Shown: positions 34,168-42,727, numbered from the stretch's first letter. The stretch: DNA of 64,000 bases from Nocardioides turkmenicus (GCF_011045035.1 NZ_JAALAA010000022.1:26555-90554); one strand, 5' to 3'. The notes: generated by a model not told the origin, from the sequence alone. Made by a program: numbers and translations.

Positions 34168-34739
34168 GTGACGCCAGAGTTGTTCGGTCTGCCCGTGGCC
34201 GTGTGGGCGCTGGTCGTGTCGCTGCTCAGCTTCGGTGCCGCGCTGTTCGCGCTCGGTTGGCAGATCATCAAGCACTTTCTCGACGGTGGGCGGGTAAGGG
34301 TGTACCTGAACGCGGCGATCTGGGAGCCAGGGGTAGTGCTGGCGACGAATCACTCGGGCCGCATGGTGCTCAAGAACAACCACTCGGCGTGGAGCGTCAC
34401 GCGCGGGCGGGCGCTCGAGCTCGCGCAGCTCGTGGTCGAGAACCTGGGAGGTCGCCCGTGACGATCTACTCGCCGGGGCTCAACTTCAGCCGCCACGGCA
34501 TCAAAAAGCACTCCGTGGTCCCGCGAATGTTTGGAACGGGTGACTCGTTCGGTCCGGACAAGGCAGTCGAGGACACGGTCGTCCGGCTGGAGCCGTACGC
34601 GCGGGTGACGTTTCTCCTCGACTACTGGAGCGTGATGTCCGACGTGCTGAAAGACGCGCGGGGTGGGAGCGTCGTCGTGCGAGGTCATGTCGGCGTCGCC
34701 GGGAGGACCAAACGCCCGCAGAGGTCGAGCTGGAGGTGA
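34168..34739 (+). pseudogene. Frameshifted membrane-anchored protein gene (two overlapping readings)
   Basis: The first reading (GTG 34168 to TGA 34461) has one transmembrane helix (VAVWALVVSLLSFGAALFAL) and ends QLVVENLGGRP. The second begins at GTG 34458 with VTIYSPGLNFSRHGIKKHSV and runs to 34739. Joined, they read as one continuous domain across VENLGGRP-VTIYSPGL, so a single base has probably been lost or gained near 34455. GTGA overlap could instead mean two coupled genes, but the second has no ribosome site of its own. Function unknown. Confidence 0.6.
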
Positions 34740-34760
34740 CGCTGGCGTATCGATCGCGCA

Positions 34761-35178
34761 ATGTACACAGCGATCGAGCAGTCACCCGCGTTCACGCCGC
34801 TTGCCGTGCTGTGGCGCGAGATGTACGTCCGGCTTCCGGAGAAGCCGGAGGCGAACCATGTCGCTACCCGACCGCCGGCAAGCAGCTCACCCGTGCGCAC
34901 GCCCACTACATTCTCGACAGCGCCATGTCGCGTTTTGACGAGCGGCCGGAGCGTGACGAGCTGGAGGGAGCCCTGGAAGAGATCGCGAAGGAACAGGGAG
35001 ACCGGTTTCCAGCGCTCGGGTTCAGCGTCCTGGCGGGCTACGAGGCGCTCGACCGGATGGAAGGGCACTCACCGAGTGGACAACGGGCCTCTTCTACCGC
35101 GCGGATGAGGAACGACACGTACGGTCAAAGGTCGAGGAGGAGAAGGACTCGACCGACGGCGACTCGTCGAGGGTCTGA
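34761..35178 (+). pseudogene. Decayed gene remnant, coding signal switches frame at least twice
   Basis: Protein-like text moves between frames. Frame one gives LAVLWREMYVRLPEKPEANH (to about 34860). Frame two gives GKQLTRAHAHYILDSAMSRF and EEIAKEQGDRFPALGFSVLA (to about 35060). Frame three gives LTEWTTGLFYRADEERHVRS, ending at TGA 35176-35178. Read together these look like one small soluble protein broken by two frameshifts. No family recognised. It follows the frameshifted gene directly, which suggests that the whole patch is losing function. Confidence 0.5.
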
Positions 35179-35266
35179 CATTCCCGGCCAGTCCGTGACT
35201 GGTTCACAGGAAGCCCGCAGCGGACGGGCGGAATCTCGAGGCATCAACCGCCTCGAGGAGGACCCG

Positions 35267-36145
35267 ATGTCTCGCTCCCGCCGTATCCGCCAGTCCGTCG
35301 TCGCCGCCCTGGCGATCCCGCTCGTCACGATCCGGGTCGCGACCCCGGCCCTCGCCGCGGCCGCGGTCGGCACCACCAGGACGTACGCCGCCGAGTCGGG
35401 CCCGAGCTCCGGGTACGGCCCGGGATACGGCTGGACCGAGGGCTACGGAGGCGGGCTCGGCGGAGGCTACGGCAGCTACGGCGGCGTGCCCCTGGACCCG
35501 TACCAGCAGGGTGCCAGCGGCTCGACGGCGACGGTCGACTCCGAGCCCGCGACCGACGCCGAGTCGACCGGCGTGGTGCTGCTCGACACCATCGTCGGCC
35601 ACGGCACCGCCCAGGGCGCGGGCACGGGGCTCACGATCACCGCCGACGGGATCGTGGTGACCAACCACCACGTCGTCGAGGGCGCCACCTCGATCACCGT
35701 GACCGACCCGAGCACGGGCACGACGTACGACGCGACCGTGCTCGGCTACGACGCCACCCACGACGTCGCGGTGCTGCAGCTCGAGGGGGCCTCAGGACTC
35801 GCCACCGTCGCGACCGACCGCGACGCTGCCACCCAGGGGGAGCAGGTCACGTCGGTCGGCAACGCCGGAGGTCAGGGCGAGCTCTCGGCCGCGGACGGCA
35901 CGGTCACCGACCCGAGCACCGCGATCACCGTCAGCAACGAGGACGGGACCAGCACCCGCCTGACCGACCTGATCGAGACGGACGCCGACGTCGTCTCCGG
36001 CGACTCCGGCGGCGCGCTGCTCGACGAGGACGGCGAGGTCATCGGCATGAACGTCGCCGCGACCTCGGGCTCGGCCGAGATCTCCGGCTACGCGATCCCG
36101 ATCGACACCGTGCTCGACATCGCCGCGCAGATCCTGGCCGCCTGA
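35267..36145 (+). CDS. Secreted trypsin-like serine protease (S1C/HtrA type)
   Basis: The 292-aa protein has a signal peptide (basic MSRSRRIRQS, then a hydrophobic stretch to the ALAAA site near 30). A Gly/Tyr-rich linker follows (about 48-75), then a chymotrypsin-fold protease. Triad: H135 in TNHHVVEG, D166 in THDVAVLQL and S247 in SGDSGGALLD. No PDZ domain follows, so like the protease at 14346 it is a stand-alone catalytic domain, here released or loosely attached. GAGGAGGA lies 6 bp before ATG 35267. Its stop abuts the stop of the convergent permease gene (TGATCA). Confidence 0.9.
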   Translation: MSRSRRIRQSVVAALAIPLVTIRVATPALAAAAVGTTRTYAAESGPSSGYGPGYGWTEGYGGGLGGGYGSYGGVPLDPYQQGASGSTATVDSEPATDAESTGVVLLDTIVGHGTAQGAGTGLTITADGIVVTNHHVVEGATSITVTDPSTGTTYDATVLGYDATHDVAVLQLEGASGLATVATDRDAATQGEQVTSVGNAGGQGELSAADGTVTDPSTAITVSNEDGTSTRLTDLIETDADVVSGDSGGALLDEDGEVIGMNVAATSGSAEISGYAIPIDTVLDIAAQILAA

Positions 36146-37675
36146 TCAGCTGCTCGGGTCCTCGTCGTCGCGGGGGCCGCCTGTCGCCTCGTCGGAGATC
36201 GGCCGCTCGGCCCGGATCGGGATCGCGCCGGTGTAACCCTCGCGCTCGAGCGCGATCTGCCGGACGCGGTCGCGGACAAGCCGCCAGCCGATCGCCAGGG
36301 CCGGGACGATGACGACGAGGGTCGCGACCGTCCAGGTGCCGATCGGGTAGTCGAAGCCCATCAGCACGAGCACGGCGGCGAGGAACACCAGCGTCGCGTA
36401 GCCGGTCCACGGCGAGCCCCACAGCCGGAAGTCGGGGCGGAACATCAGGCCCTTCTTCCACCGCCGGTAGAGCTGGATCTGGCAGATCACGATGGTCGCC
36501 CAGGAGGCGATGATGCCGAGGGCCGACATGTTCAGCACGATCTCGAACGCCTGGCCCGGGACGATCGCGTTCAGACCGACACCGAGGAGCGTGATGCTGC
36601 CGGTGAGCAGGATCCCGCCGTACGGCACCCCGTTCCGCGACATCTTCGCGGTGAAGGTCGGCGCGCTCCCGCTCATCGCCATCGACCGCAGGATCCGGCC
36701 GGTCGAGTAGAGGCCGGCGTTGAGCGAGGAGAGGGCGGCGGTCAGCACCACGAGGTTCATGATCGTGCCGGAGTTCGCGATCCCGAGCTGGTCGAAGAAC
36801 GTCACGAACGGGCTCTCGTCGGCCCGGTAGGTGGTGTAGGGCAGCAGCAGCGCGAGCAGCACGAGCGAGCCGACGTAGAAGACCGCGATCCGGGCGATCA
36901 CGGAGTTGATCGCCCGCGGCATCACCTTCGCCGGCTCCGCGGTCTCGCCGGCCGCGGTGCCGACGAGCTCGACCGCTGCGTACGCGAAGACGACGCCGGA
37001 CATGACGACGACCAGCGGCAGCGCGCCGACCGGGAACAGGCCGCCGTTGTCGATGATCATGCCGATGCCGGTCTCCTGGCCGTTGAGCTCCTCCCGCCCG
37101 GCCAGGACGATGGTCCCGAGCACGAGGAAGCCCACCAGGGCGACCACCTTGATGAGCGCCGCCCAGAACTCGAGCTCGCCGAAGAGCTTGACGGAGATCA
37201 GGTTCATCGAGAGCACGACCGCGAGCGCGACGAGCGCGATCACCCACTGCGGGACGACCTCGAAGGTGCCCCAGAAGTGCATGTACGTCGCGATCGCCGT
37301 GACGTCGACGATCGAGGTCATCGCCCAGTTGAGGAAGTACATCCAGCCCGCGGCGAACGCGGCCGGCTCGCCCAGGAACTCCCGCGCGTACGAGACGAAG
37401 GATCCCGACGAAGGCCGGTGCAGCACCAGCTCGCCGAGCGCCCGCAGGATCAGGAAGACGAAGACGCCGCAGAAGGCGTAGACGAGGAAGAGCCCGGGCC
37501 CGGCCTCGTGCAGGCGGCCACCCGCGCCCAGGAACAGACCGGTGCCGATGGCGCCGCCGATCGCGATCATCTGCAGCTGCCGCGGGCTGAGGCTCTTGTG
37601 GTAGCCCTCGTCCTCGTCCGTCAGCCCGACGGCGGGAGGGTCGGCCGGGTTGCTGGTCTGGTCGGTGTCGGTCAT
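36146..37675 (-). CDS. ansP: AnsP-type amino-acid permease (probable L-asparagine permease)
   Basis: The 509-aa APC-superfamily permease has 12 transmembrane helices and is close to mycobacterial AnsP proteins throughout. Matching segments are LQMIAIGGAIGTGLFLGAGG, HRPSSGSFVSYAREFLG, GWMYFLNWAMTSIVDVTAIA and VELVGTAAGETAEPAKVMPR. It probably imports L-asparagine or a related amino acid with protons. The N-terminal tail (about 30 residues) is acidic. Its ATG overlaps the stop of the small membrane gene upstream (ATGA), so the two are coupled. Exact substrate is inferred from similarity as I remember it. Confidence 0.88.
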   Translation of the reverse strand: MTDTDQTSNPADPPAVGLTDEDEGYHKSLSPRQLQMIAIGGAIGTGLFLGAGGRLHEAGPGLFLVYAFCGVFVFLILRALGELVLHRPSSGSFVSYAREFLGEPAAFAAGWMYFLNWAMTSIVDVTAIATYMHFWGTFEVVPQWVIALVALAVVLSMNLISVKLFGELEFWAALIKVVALVGFLVLGTIVLAGREELNGQETGIGMIIDNGGLFPVGALPLVVVMSGVVFAYAAVELVGTAAGETAEPAKVMPRAINSVIARIAVFYVGSLVLLALLLPYTTYRADESPFVTFFDQLGIANSGTIMNLVVLTAALSSLNAGLYSTGRILRSMAMSGSAPTFTAKMSRNGVPYGGILLTGSITLLGVGLNAIVPGQAFEIVLNMSALGIIASWATIVICQIQLYRRWKKGLMFRPDFRLWGSPWTGYATLVFLAAVLVLMGFDYPIGTWTVATLVVIVPALAIGWRLVRDRVRQIALEREGYTGAIPIRAERPISDEATGGPRDDEDPSS

Positions 37676-37887
37676 CGGCTCGCTCCCGGTCCGGAGTGAG
37701 GCGGCTCGGGCACGTCCTTGAACAGGAGCCATCCGCCGACCACGGCGATGACCGCCGCGGCCGCGTAGCCGATCAGGGACCACCAGCCGAGGTGCAGATA
37801 GGCCGTCACCCCGACGATCGCCAGCGCGAGGAACACCATCACCATGCCGATGATCGGCGTCCGTGGCTTGTACGGATCCCGTGCCAT
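37672..37887 (-). CDS. Small membrane protein coupled to the permease
   Basis: A 71-aa protein has two transmembrane helices (IIGMVMVFLALAIVGVTAYL and WSLIGYAAAAVIAVVGGWLL) and short basic or acidic ends. ATG 37887 is preferred over a reading from 37935, because a GGGGTGA site lies just upstream and the extra residues look non-coding. Four-base overlap with the permease suggests it is a partner or stability factor for it. Family not recognised. Confidence 0.75.
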   Translation of the reverse strand: MARDPYKPRTPIIGMVMVFLALAIVGVTAYLHLGWWSLIGYAAAAVIAVVGGWLLFKDVPEPPHSGPGASR

Positions 37888-37925
37888 GCGATCACCCCAT
37901 CTGCGGGGACCCCCGATGGCCCCCT

Positions 37926-37975
37926 GTCCGGTCACCCATTAGAGCGCATCGATCGGCTACTGGCGGTGACCGGAC
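37926..37975. promoter_or_regulatory. 11-bp inverted repeat in divergent intergenic region
   Basis: GTCCGGTCACC (37926-37936) is repeated as its exact complement at 37965-37975, with 28 bp between. It lies between the minus-strand permease operon and the plus-strand GH16 gene. The spacing is too wide for a simple operator dimer, but it could form a hairpin or bind a tetramer. Function unassigned. Confidence 0.4.
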
Positions 37976-38010
37976 GTCGCGCGTCGTTTCCGTTCCCGCG
38001 AGCCACCAGT

Positions 38011-38033
38011 AACTGTAAGGTCGCCTTACAGTT
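38011..38033. promoter_or_regulatory. Perfect inverted repeat upstream of GH16 gene (probable operator)
   Basis: AACTGTAAGG and CCTTACAGTT flank a TCG spacer, giving a 23-bp site with perfect 10-bp arms. It ends 21 bp before the GH16 ATG, a typical repressor position. The AT-rich core stands out. The regulator is not encoded next to it; a TetR- or MerR-like protein would fit the geometry, but this is a guess. Confidence 0.6.
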
Positions 38034-38054
38034 CACCCCACGAAGGAGCGTACG

Positions 38055-38918
38055 ATGCGTAGCTCGAGGATCCGCACCATCCGCACCACACTGACCGCGA
38101 CCGCCGCCCTTGCACTTGTCCTGGTGGCCCCGATGGCCGCCCCGGCGGCGGTACCCGGCCCGGAGGCCGGTGCCGCCCGCGCCGGCGAGGTCGAGGCGGC
38201 CGCCCTGACCTGGTCCGACGAGTTCGACGGGCCCGCCGGCAGCGCCCCCGACCCCGCGAACTGGAACCATGAGACCGGGGGAGGCGGCTGGGGCAACAAC
38301 GAGCTGCAGACCTACACCGACTCCCGCGACAACTCCGCGCTCGACGGCAACGGCAACCTGGTCATCACCGCCCGGCAGAGCGGCAGCGGCTACACCTCGG
38401 CCCGGCTCACCACCAAGGGCAAGGTCCAGCCCAAGTTCGGGCGGCTGGAGGCGCGGATCCAGATCCCGCGCGGGCAGGGCATCTGGCCGGCCTTCTGGAT
38501 GCTGGGCGGCCAGTTCCCGGGCACGCCGTGGCCCGACGCCGGAGAGATCGACATCATGGAGAACGTCGGCTACGAGCCCCACCTGGTGCACGGCACCCTG
38601 CACGGGCCGGGCTACTCCGGCGGCAACGGGATCACCGGGCAGTACATGCATCCCCAGGGCTGGTCCTTCGCCGACACCTTCCACACCTTCGCCATCGACT
38701 GGCGGCCCGGCTCGATCACCTGGTCCGTCGACGGGGTGGCCTACCAGACCTTCACCACGGCCAACACCGGCGCCAACCCCTGGGTCTTCGACCAGCCGTT
38801 CTTCTTCATCCTCAACGTCGCCGTCGGCGGCAACTGGCCCGGCAACCCCGACGGCACGACCCAGTTCCCGCAGCGCATGGTCGTCGACTACGTACGCGTC
38901 TACGACTCCCAGCTCTAG
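38055..38918 (+). CDS. Secreted glycoside hydrolase family 16 (beta-glucanase/laminarinase type)
   Basis: The 287-aa enzyme has a signal peptide (Arg-rich start, Ala-rich core, cleavage near residue 31) and one GH16 domain. The catalytic motif is DAGEIDIMEN, with E164 nucleophile and E169 acid/base. WPAFWMLGGQFPGTPWP and GGGGWGNNELQTYT match bacterial endo-beta-1,3-glucanases. It would degrade beta-glucans such as laminarin or fungal wall glucan outside the cell. No carbohydrate-binding module is present. Ribosome site GAAGGAG precedes ATG 38055. The perfect inverted repeat upstream suggests tight control. Confidence 0.93.
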   Translation: MRSSRIRTIRTTLTATAALALVLVAPMAAPAAVPGPEAGAARAGEVEAAALTWSDEFDGPAGSAPDPANWNHETGGGGWGNNELQTYTDSRDNSALDGNGNLVITARQSGSGYTSARLTTKGKVQPKFGRLEARIQIPRGQGIWPAFWMLGGQFPGTPWPDAGEIDIMENVGYEPHLVHGTLHGPGYSGGNGITGQYMHPQGWSFADTFHTFAIDWRPGSITWSVDGVAYQTFTTANTGANPWVFDQPFFFILNVAVGGNWPGNPDGTTQFPQRMVVDYVRVYDSQL

Positions 38919-39679
38919 GAGACAGGGCCGAGGAAGCGGATGACGACCCCGTCGTCGTGGTGCACCCGGGCCCTGACGCCGTAGACCTCGGCGATCAGGG
39001 ACTCGGTGAGCACCTCGGCGGGTGCGCCGCCCGCCACCACCCGGCCGTGGGAGAGCACGAAGACCTGGTCGCAGTAGGCGGCGGCGAGGTTGAGGTCGTG
39101 CAGCGCGACCAGGCAGGTCATCGGCATCCGACGGACCAGCGCGAGCAGGGCGAGCTGGTGACGTACGTCGAGATGGTTCGTCGGCTCGTCCAGGAGCAGG
39201 ATCTCCGGCTCCTGGGCGAGCGCCCTCGCGATCTGCGTACGCTGCCGCTCACCGCCCGACAGGGTCGAGAAGCGCTGGTCGAGGCGGTCGGCGATGCCGG
39301 CGTGGGCGGCGGCCTCCTCGACGACGGCACGGTCCTGGGCGCTGTCGGGCGCCCAGGCCGGGCGGTGCGGGACCCGGCCGAGCGCGACGACGTCGCGTAC
39401 GCGGAGGTCCTGGCTGGTCGCCGGCTCCTGCTCGACGACTGCGAGCCGGCGGGCGAGGCGGCGCCGGGACATCCCGGCGAGCGGGCTGCCGTCGAGCAGG
39501 ACGTCGCCCGAGGACGGCGGCCGCAGGCCGGCCAGGATCCGGATCAGCGAGGACTTCCCCGAGCCGTTGGGTCCAAGCAGCCCGACGGTGGCGCCGTCCT
39601 CGACCTGGAGGGAGACGTCGTCGACGACCAGCCGGCCCCGAGGCGCCCAGCACACCCGCTCGGTCTCGAGCGTCGTCAT
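38915..39679 (-). CDS. btuD: Cobalamin ABC transporter, ATP-binding protein
   Basis: This 254-aa ABC ATPase has Walker A LLGPNGSGKSSLIRILAG, signature STLSGGERQRTQIARALA, Walker B EILLLDEPTNHLD and an H-loop VALHDLNLAAAYCD. It is of the FecE/BtuD type. It overlaps the permease gene by four bases and is the last gene of btuFCD behind a cobalamin riboswitch, which supports vitamin B12 or a related corrinoid as cargo. Its stop overlaps the stop of the convergent GH16 gene. Confidence 0.9.
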   Translation of the reverse strand: MTTLETERVCWAPRGRLVVDDVSLQVEDGATVGLLGPNGSGKSSLIRILAGLRPPSSGDVLLDGSPLAGMSRRRLARRLAVVEQEPATSQDLRVRDVVALGRVPHRPAWAPDSAQDRAVVEEAAAHAGIADRLDQRFSTLSGGERQRTQIARALAQEPEILLLDEPTNHLDVRHQLALLALVRRMPMTCLVALHDLNLAAAYCDQVFVLSHGRVVAGGAPAEVLTESLIAEVYGVRARVHHDDGVVIRFLGPVS

Positions 39680-40692
39680 CGCCGGGCCCTCATCAGCACC
39701 AGCGCGAAGGCGGGCACGCCGACCAGTGCGGTCGCGACCCCGACGGGCAGCTCCTCGGGGTCGATCATGGTCCGGGCCGCGGTGTCGACCCAGATCAGGA
39801 AGATCGCGCCGAGCAGGGCGGTGGCCGGGAGCAGCAGCCGGTGTCCGACACCGACCAGCGCGCGGGCGAGGTGGGGGAGGACCAGGCCGACGAAGCCGAT
39901 CGCACCGGACGTCGCGACGATCACGGCCGTCATCAGTGCCGTGAGGACCAGGAGCACCGCACGGATGCGCACGACGTCGACGCCGAGCGAGGCCGCCGCG
40001 TCGTTGCCGAACGCGAACGCGTCCAGCCACCCGGCGCCCGCGATGCAGCAGACCAGCCCGCCGAGCACGACCACCGCACACACGAGCACGTCGGTCCAGC
40101 TCGCCGAGGAGAGCGACCCGAGCAGCCAGAACAGCACCCCGCGCGTCTGCTCGGCGTCGGCCGCGGTGAACACGATGAACGAGGTCAGCGCCGAGAACAG
40201 CTGGGTGGCGGCGATGCCCGCCAGGACGAGCCGGTCGGTGGTGCCGCCGGCCAGCGAGGCGAGCAGGAGCACCAGCCCGAACGACGCGAGCGCGCCCGCG
40301 AACGCTCCGGTGGAGAGCCCGATCGCGCCCGACCCGATGCCGAGCACCACGATCGAGACCGCGCCGGTCGAGGCACCCGAGGAGATGCCGAGCACGAACG
40401 GGTCGGCGAGCGGGTTGCGCAGCAGCGACTGCAGGATCACCCCGCAGATGGCCAGGCCCGCTCCGCAGATCCCCGCGAGCAGCGTACGCGGCAGCCGCAG
40501 GTCCCACACGATGCTCTGCTGCAGCAGGGTGAGGTCGGTGGAGCCGAGTCCGGCGCGGTCGGCCACGACGCCGTAGACGTCGGCGATGCTGAGGTCGGAG
40601 GGGCCGACGGTGATGGCACCGGCCACCGAGACCAGCACCAGCAGGGGCGCCCCGGCCAGCATGAGGGCCGGACGGGGGAGGCGTACCGGCAT
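39676..40692 (-). CDS. btuC: Cobalamin ABC transporter, permease (FecCD family)
   Basis: The 338-aa permease has about 10 transmembrane helices. It carries FecCD/BtuC signatures: DLRLPRTLLAGICGAGLAIC, SLLRNPLADPFVLGISSGAS and GAIGFVGLVLPHLARALVG. It forms the membrane channel with the ATPase encoded next (ATGA overlap) and takes substrate from the lipoprotein encoded before it (one-base overlap, TGATG). The riboswitch upstream points to corrinoid import rather than ferric siderophore. Confidence 0.9.
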   Translation of the reverse strand: MPVRLPRPALMLAGAPLLVLVSVAGAITVGPSDLSIADVYGVVADRAGLGSTDLTLLQQSIVWDLRLPRTLLAGICGAGLAICGVILQSLLRNPLADPFVLGISSGASTGAVSIVVLGIGSGAIGLSTGAFAGALASFGLVLLLASLAGGTTDRLVLAGIAATQLFSALTSFIVFTAADAEQTRGVLFWLLGSLSSASWTDVLVCAVVVLGGLVCCIAGAGWLDAFAFGNDAAASLGVDVVRIRAVLLVLTALMTAVIVATSGAIGFVGLVLPHLARALVGVGHRLLLPATALLGAIFLIWVDTAARTMIDPEELPVGVATALVGVPAFALVLMRARR

Positions 40693-41759
40693 CAGCGGAA
40701 GCCCAGGTCGGCGAGCTGGTCGGCGACGTTCTCGACCGCGTAGACGGTGCGGATCGAGGGGTTGAGCTCGGCGCCGGAGACCGTCACGAAGCGGTCGTTC
40801 TTCACCGCCTCCATCTGCGCGGTGACCGGGTTGCTCTTCAGGTAGTCGATCTTGGCGCGGGCGGTCTCGGCGGTCTGGTTCTTGCGGGTCAGGTCGCCGA
40901 GGACGATGACGTCGGGGTTGCGCTCGGCGACGGTCTCCCAGTTGATCTGCGGCCACTCGTCGGTGGTGTCGTCGAAGACGTTCTCGATGCCGAGCGTGCG
41001 GCCGATGATGCCGGGGCCGCCGCAGCAGCCGGCCAGGTAGGGCGACTCGGAGTTGGCGAACCAGTACATCGCGCTCACCCCGCCTTCCGGTGCCTTGCGC
41101 TCGGCCGCCTCGAGGCGCCGGGACAGGTCGGCGACCAGCTTCTCGCCGCGCTCGGGGACGCCGAAGATCCGCGCCAGGTCGGTGATCTCCTGGTAGATCG
41201 TCTCGATCTCGAGAGGGTCGAGACGGGTGCCGTCGTCGTCGCCCTCGTTGTCCTTGAGGCACTCGGCGGGGGAGAGGTAGGAGCCGACACCCAGCTTCTC
41301 CAGGTCCTCGGGTGTGGTCACGCCGCCCTCGCCGAGGGTGCTGATGAAGGAGGCGGTGACGAAGTCCGGCTCGGCCTCCAGCACGCGCTCGTAGGAGGGC
41401 CAGTCGTCGGCCAGCCGGGGGACGCGCTCGTTGTCCCCGGCGAGCGAGTCGAGCACCGGGTCGGTCCAGACGGCGGTACCGGCCATCCGGTCGGCGAGGC
41501 CGAGCGAGAGCAGGATCTCGGTCGAGCCCTGGTTGAGCGAGACCGCACGCTCGGGTGGCGCCTCGAGCGTGATCTCGCGCCCACAGTTGGTGAGCGTGAG
41601 CGGGAAGCCGTCGGCGCCGGTGCCGACGGCGGCTCGATGCGCGCCGGACGGCTGGTCGGCGGCGCAGCCGACCAGGGCGGCGCCGAGCGCCAGCATGGTG
41701 CTCGCGGCGATCGTTCGGGCCCAGATCGTTCGGGACAGGATGATTTGGGACAGGTGCAC
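40692..41759 (-). CDS. btuF: Cobalamin ABC transporter, substrate-binding lipoprotein
   Basis: The 355-aa protein has a signal peptide with lipobox ALVGC near residue 32 and a class III periplasmic-binding fold. Typical segments are PERAVSLNQGSTEILLSLGL, PSYERVLEAEPDFVTASF, and VAERNPDVIVLGDL late. The GTG start at 41759 is chosen because the upstream reading would enter the riboswitch. It is the first gene after the cobalamin riboswitch and captures corrinoid at the cell surface. Confidence 0.88.
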   Translation of the reverse strand: MHLSQIILSRTIWARTIAASTMLALGAALVGCAADQPSGAHRAAVGTGADGFPLTLTNCGREITLEAPPERAVSLNQGSTEILLSLGLADRMAGTAVWTDPVLDSLAGDNERVPRLADDWPSYERVLEAEPDFVTASFISTLGEGGVTTPEDLEKLGVGSYLSPAECLKDNEGDDDGTRLDPLEIETIYQEITDLARIFGVPERGEKLVADLSRRLEAAERKAPEGGVSAMYWFANSESPYLAGCCGGPGIIGRTLGIENVFDDTTDEWPQINWETVAERNPDVIVLGDLTRKNQTAETARAKIDYLKSNPVTAQMEAVKNDRFVTVSGAELNPSIRTVYAVENVADQLADLGFR

Positions 41760-41829
41760 GTCGGTCCTCGGGCGGGTCGCGGGCTGGTGCGCGTCGCCCG
41801 TGCTGACCGGCAGCGGTCTGCTGCAGGGC

Positions 41830-42000
41830 CAGCAGGTCTTCGGACTCGGGATCGACCGGCGCGGGACGCCTTCCCAGACCCGAGGGCCCAGTGGCACAGT
41901 GTCCCGTCCGTCACCCACACCGCTGCGCGTCAGTCCCGGACTCTCACCGGGTTCCCGTGCCGGGACTACGTCCCGAGCGGCTGGCCCGAAGACCGTAGCA
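41830..42000 (-). ncRNA. Cobalamin (AdoCbl) riboswitch
   Basis: On the minus strand the closing stem pairs GGTCTTCGG (complement of 41986-41994) with CCGAAGACC (complement of 41835-41843). Inside it are the conserved core GGGAACCCGGTGAGAGTCCG, then GGGACTGACGCGCAGCGGT, and a B12-box-like GCCACTGG (complement near 41888-41895). Order and spacing match the class-I cobalamin riboswitch. About 70 bp separate it from the btuF GTG start, leaving room for an expression platform with Pro-independent hairpins such as CTGCTGGCC/GGCCAGCAG. High B12 would turn the importer off. Confidence 0.92.
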
Positions 42001-42028
42001 GGCGCGACCGCCCGTCGTGGTCACGCCC

Positions 42029-42727
42029 TCAGCCCTCGAGGTGGGCGCTGAGCCCGTCCTTCCCGGGCGCGACCGAGTCGTGGAGCTTGATGGTGTGGTC
42101 GTAGTGCTCCTCGATCATCGGCCGGTAGGCGATCCGCGGCTCCGTCATCACGCCCTCCAGACGTACGCTCAGATCGCCCTCGATCCGCGCCATGACCTGC
42201 GGGTCGACGGTGTCGGCGTCGGTGATCAGGTGGGGGCGCAGCGGGTCCATCCCGGTGTACCAGAACGTGCCGTGCAGCAGCGGCCACAGGACGTCCTCGA
42301 TGTGGCCGCTGATCCCGCGTGGGCCCAGGGTCGCGGCCCGGTCGCCGGCGGTCACCACTGTCAGCGCCCGCTTGCCGACCAGGCCGCCCTTGCCGTACTT
42401 GAGCGGCTTGCCGGTCTCCGGGTCCGGTACGTCGAAGGCGAACCCCGACTCGAAGACCCGGTCGATCCAACCCTTGAGGATCGCCGGCACCGAGTACCAC
42501 CACAGCGGGAACTGCACGACCAGCAGATCGGCGGCCCGCAGCCGCTCCTGGTGGCGGCGTACGTCGGCCTCTCCCCGCTCCACCAGGAGCGGATTGAAAC
42601 CTTCTCGATAGAGGTCGATCTCGTCGACGGTCCAGCCGGCCGCCTCGAGGGCGTTCCGGCCCACTTCCTGGAGCCTGCCGTTGAGTGATGACGCGTGCGG
42701 ATGTGCCCATACCCAGAGTGCGTGCAT
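42029..42727 (-). CDS. NAD(P)H-dependent quinone reductase-like flavoprotein
   Basis: The 232-aa protein has a flavodoxin-like fold of the NQO/MdaB/KefF family. Signatures: ALWVWAHPHASSLNGRLQEV at the N-terminus (flavin phosphate site), LLVVQFPLWWYSVPAILKGW, and KRALTVVTAGDR. It probably reduces quinones or similar electrophiles by two electrons. ATG 42727 is preferred because homologues start a few residues before the AHPH segment; a GTG at 42745 is an alternative. It is transcribed away from the riboswitch-controlled operon and is likely its own unit. Confidence 0.85.
   Translation of the reverse strand: MHALWVWAHPHASSLNGRLQEVGRNALEAAGWTVDEIDLYREGFNPLLVERGEADVRRHQERLRAADLLVVQFPLWWYSVPAILKGWIDRVFESGFAFDVPDPETGKPLKYGKGGLVGKRALTVVTAGDRAATLGPRGISGHIEDVLWPLLHGTFWYTGMDPLRPHLITDADTVDPQVMARIEGDLSVRLEGVMTEPRIAYRPMIEEHYDHTIKLHDSVAPGKDGLSAHLEG

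Noticed and set aside
38011..38033. DtxR/IdeR iron box
   Set aside because: The arms AACTGTAAGG/CCTTACAGTT do not match the TTAGGTTAGGCTAACCTAA-type consensus and the gene downstream is not iron-related.
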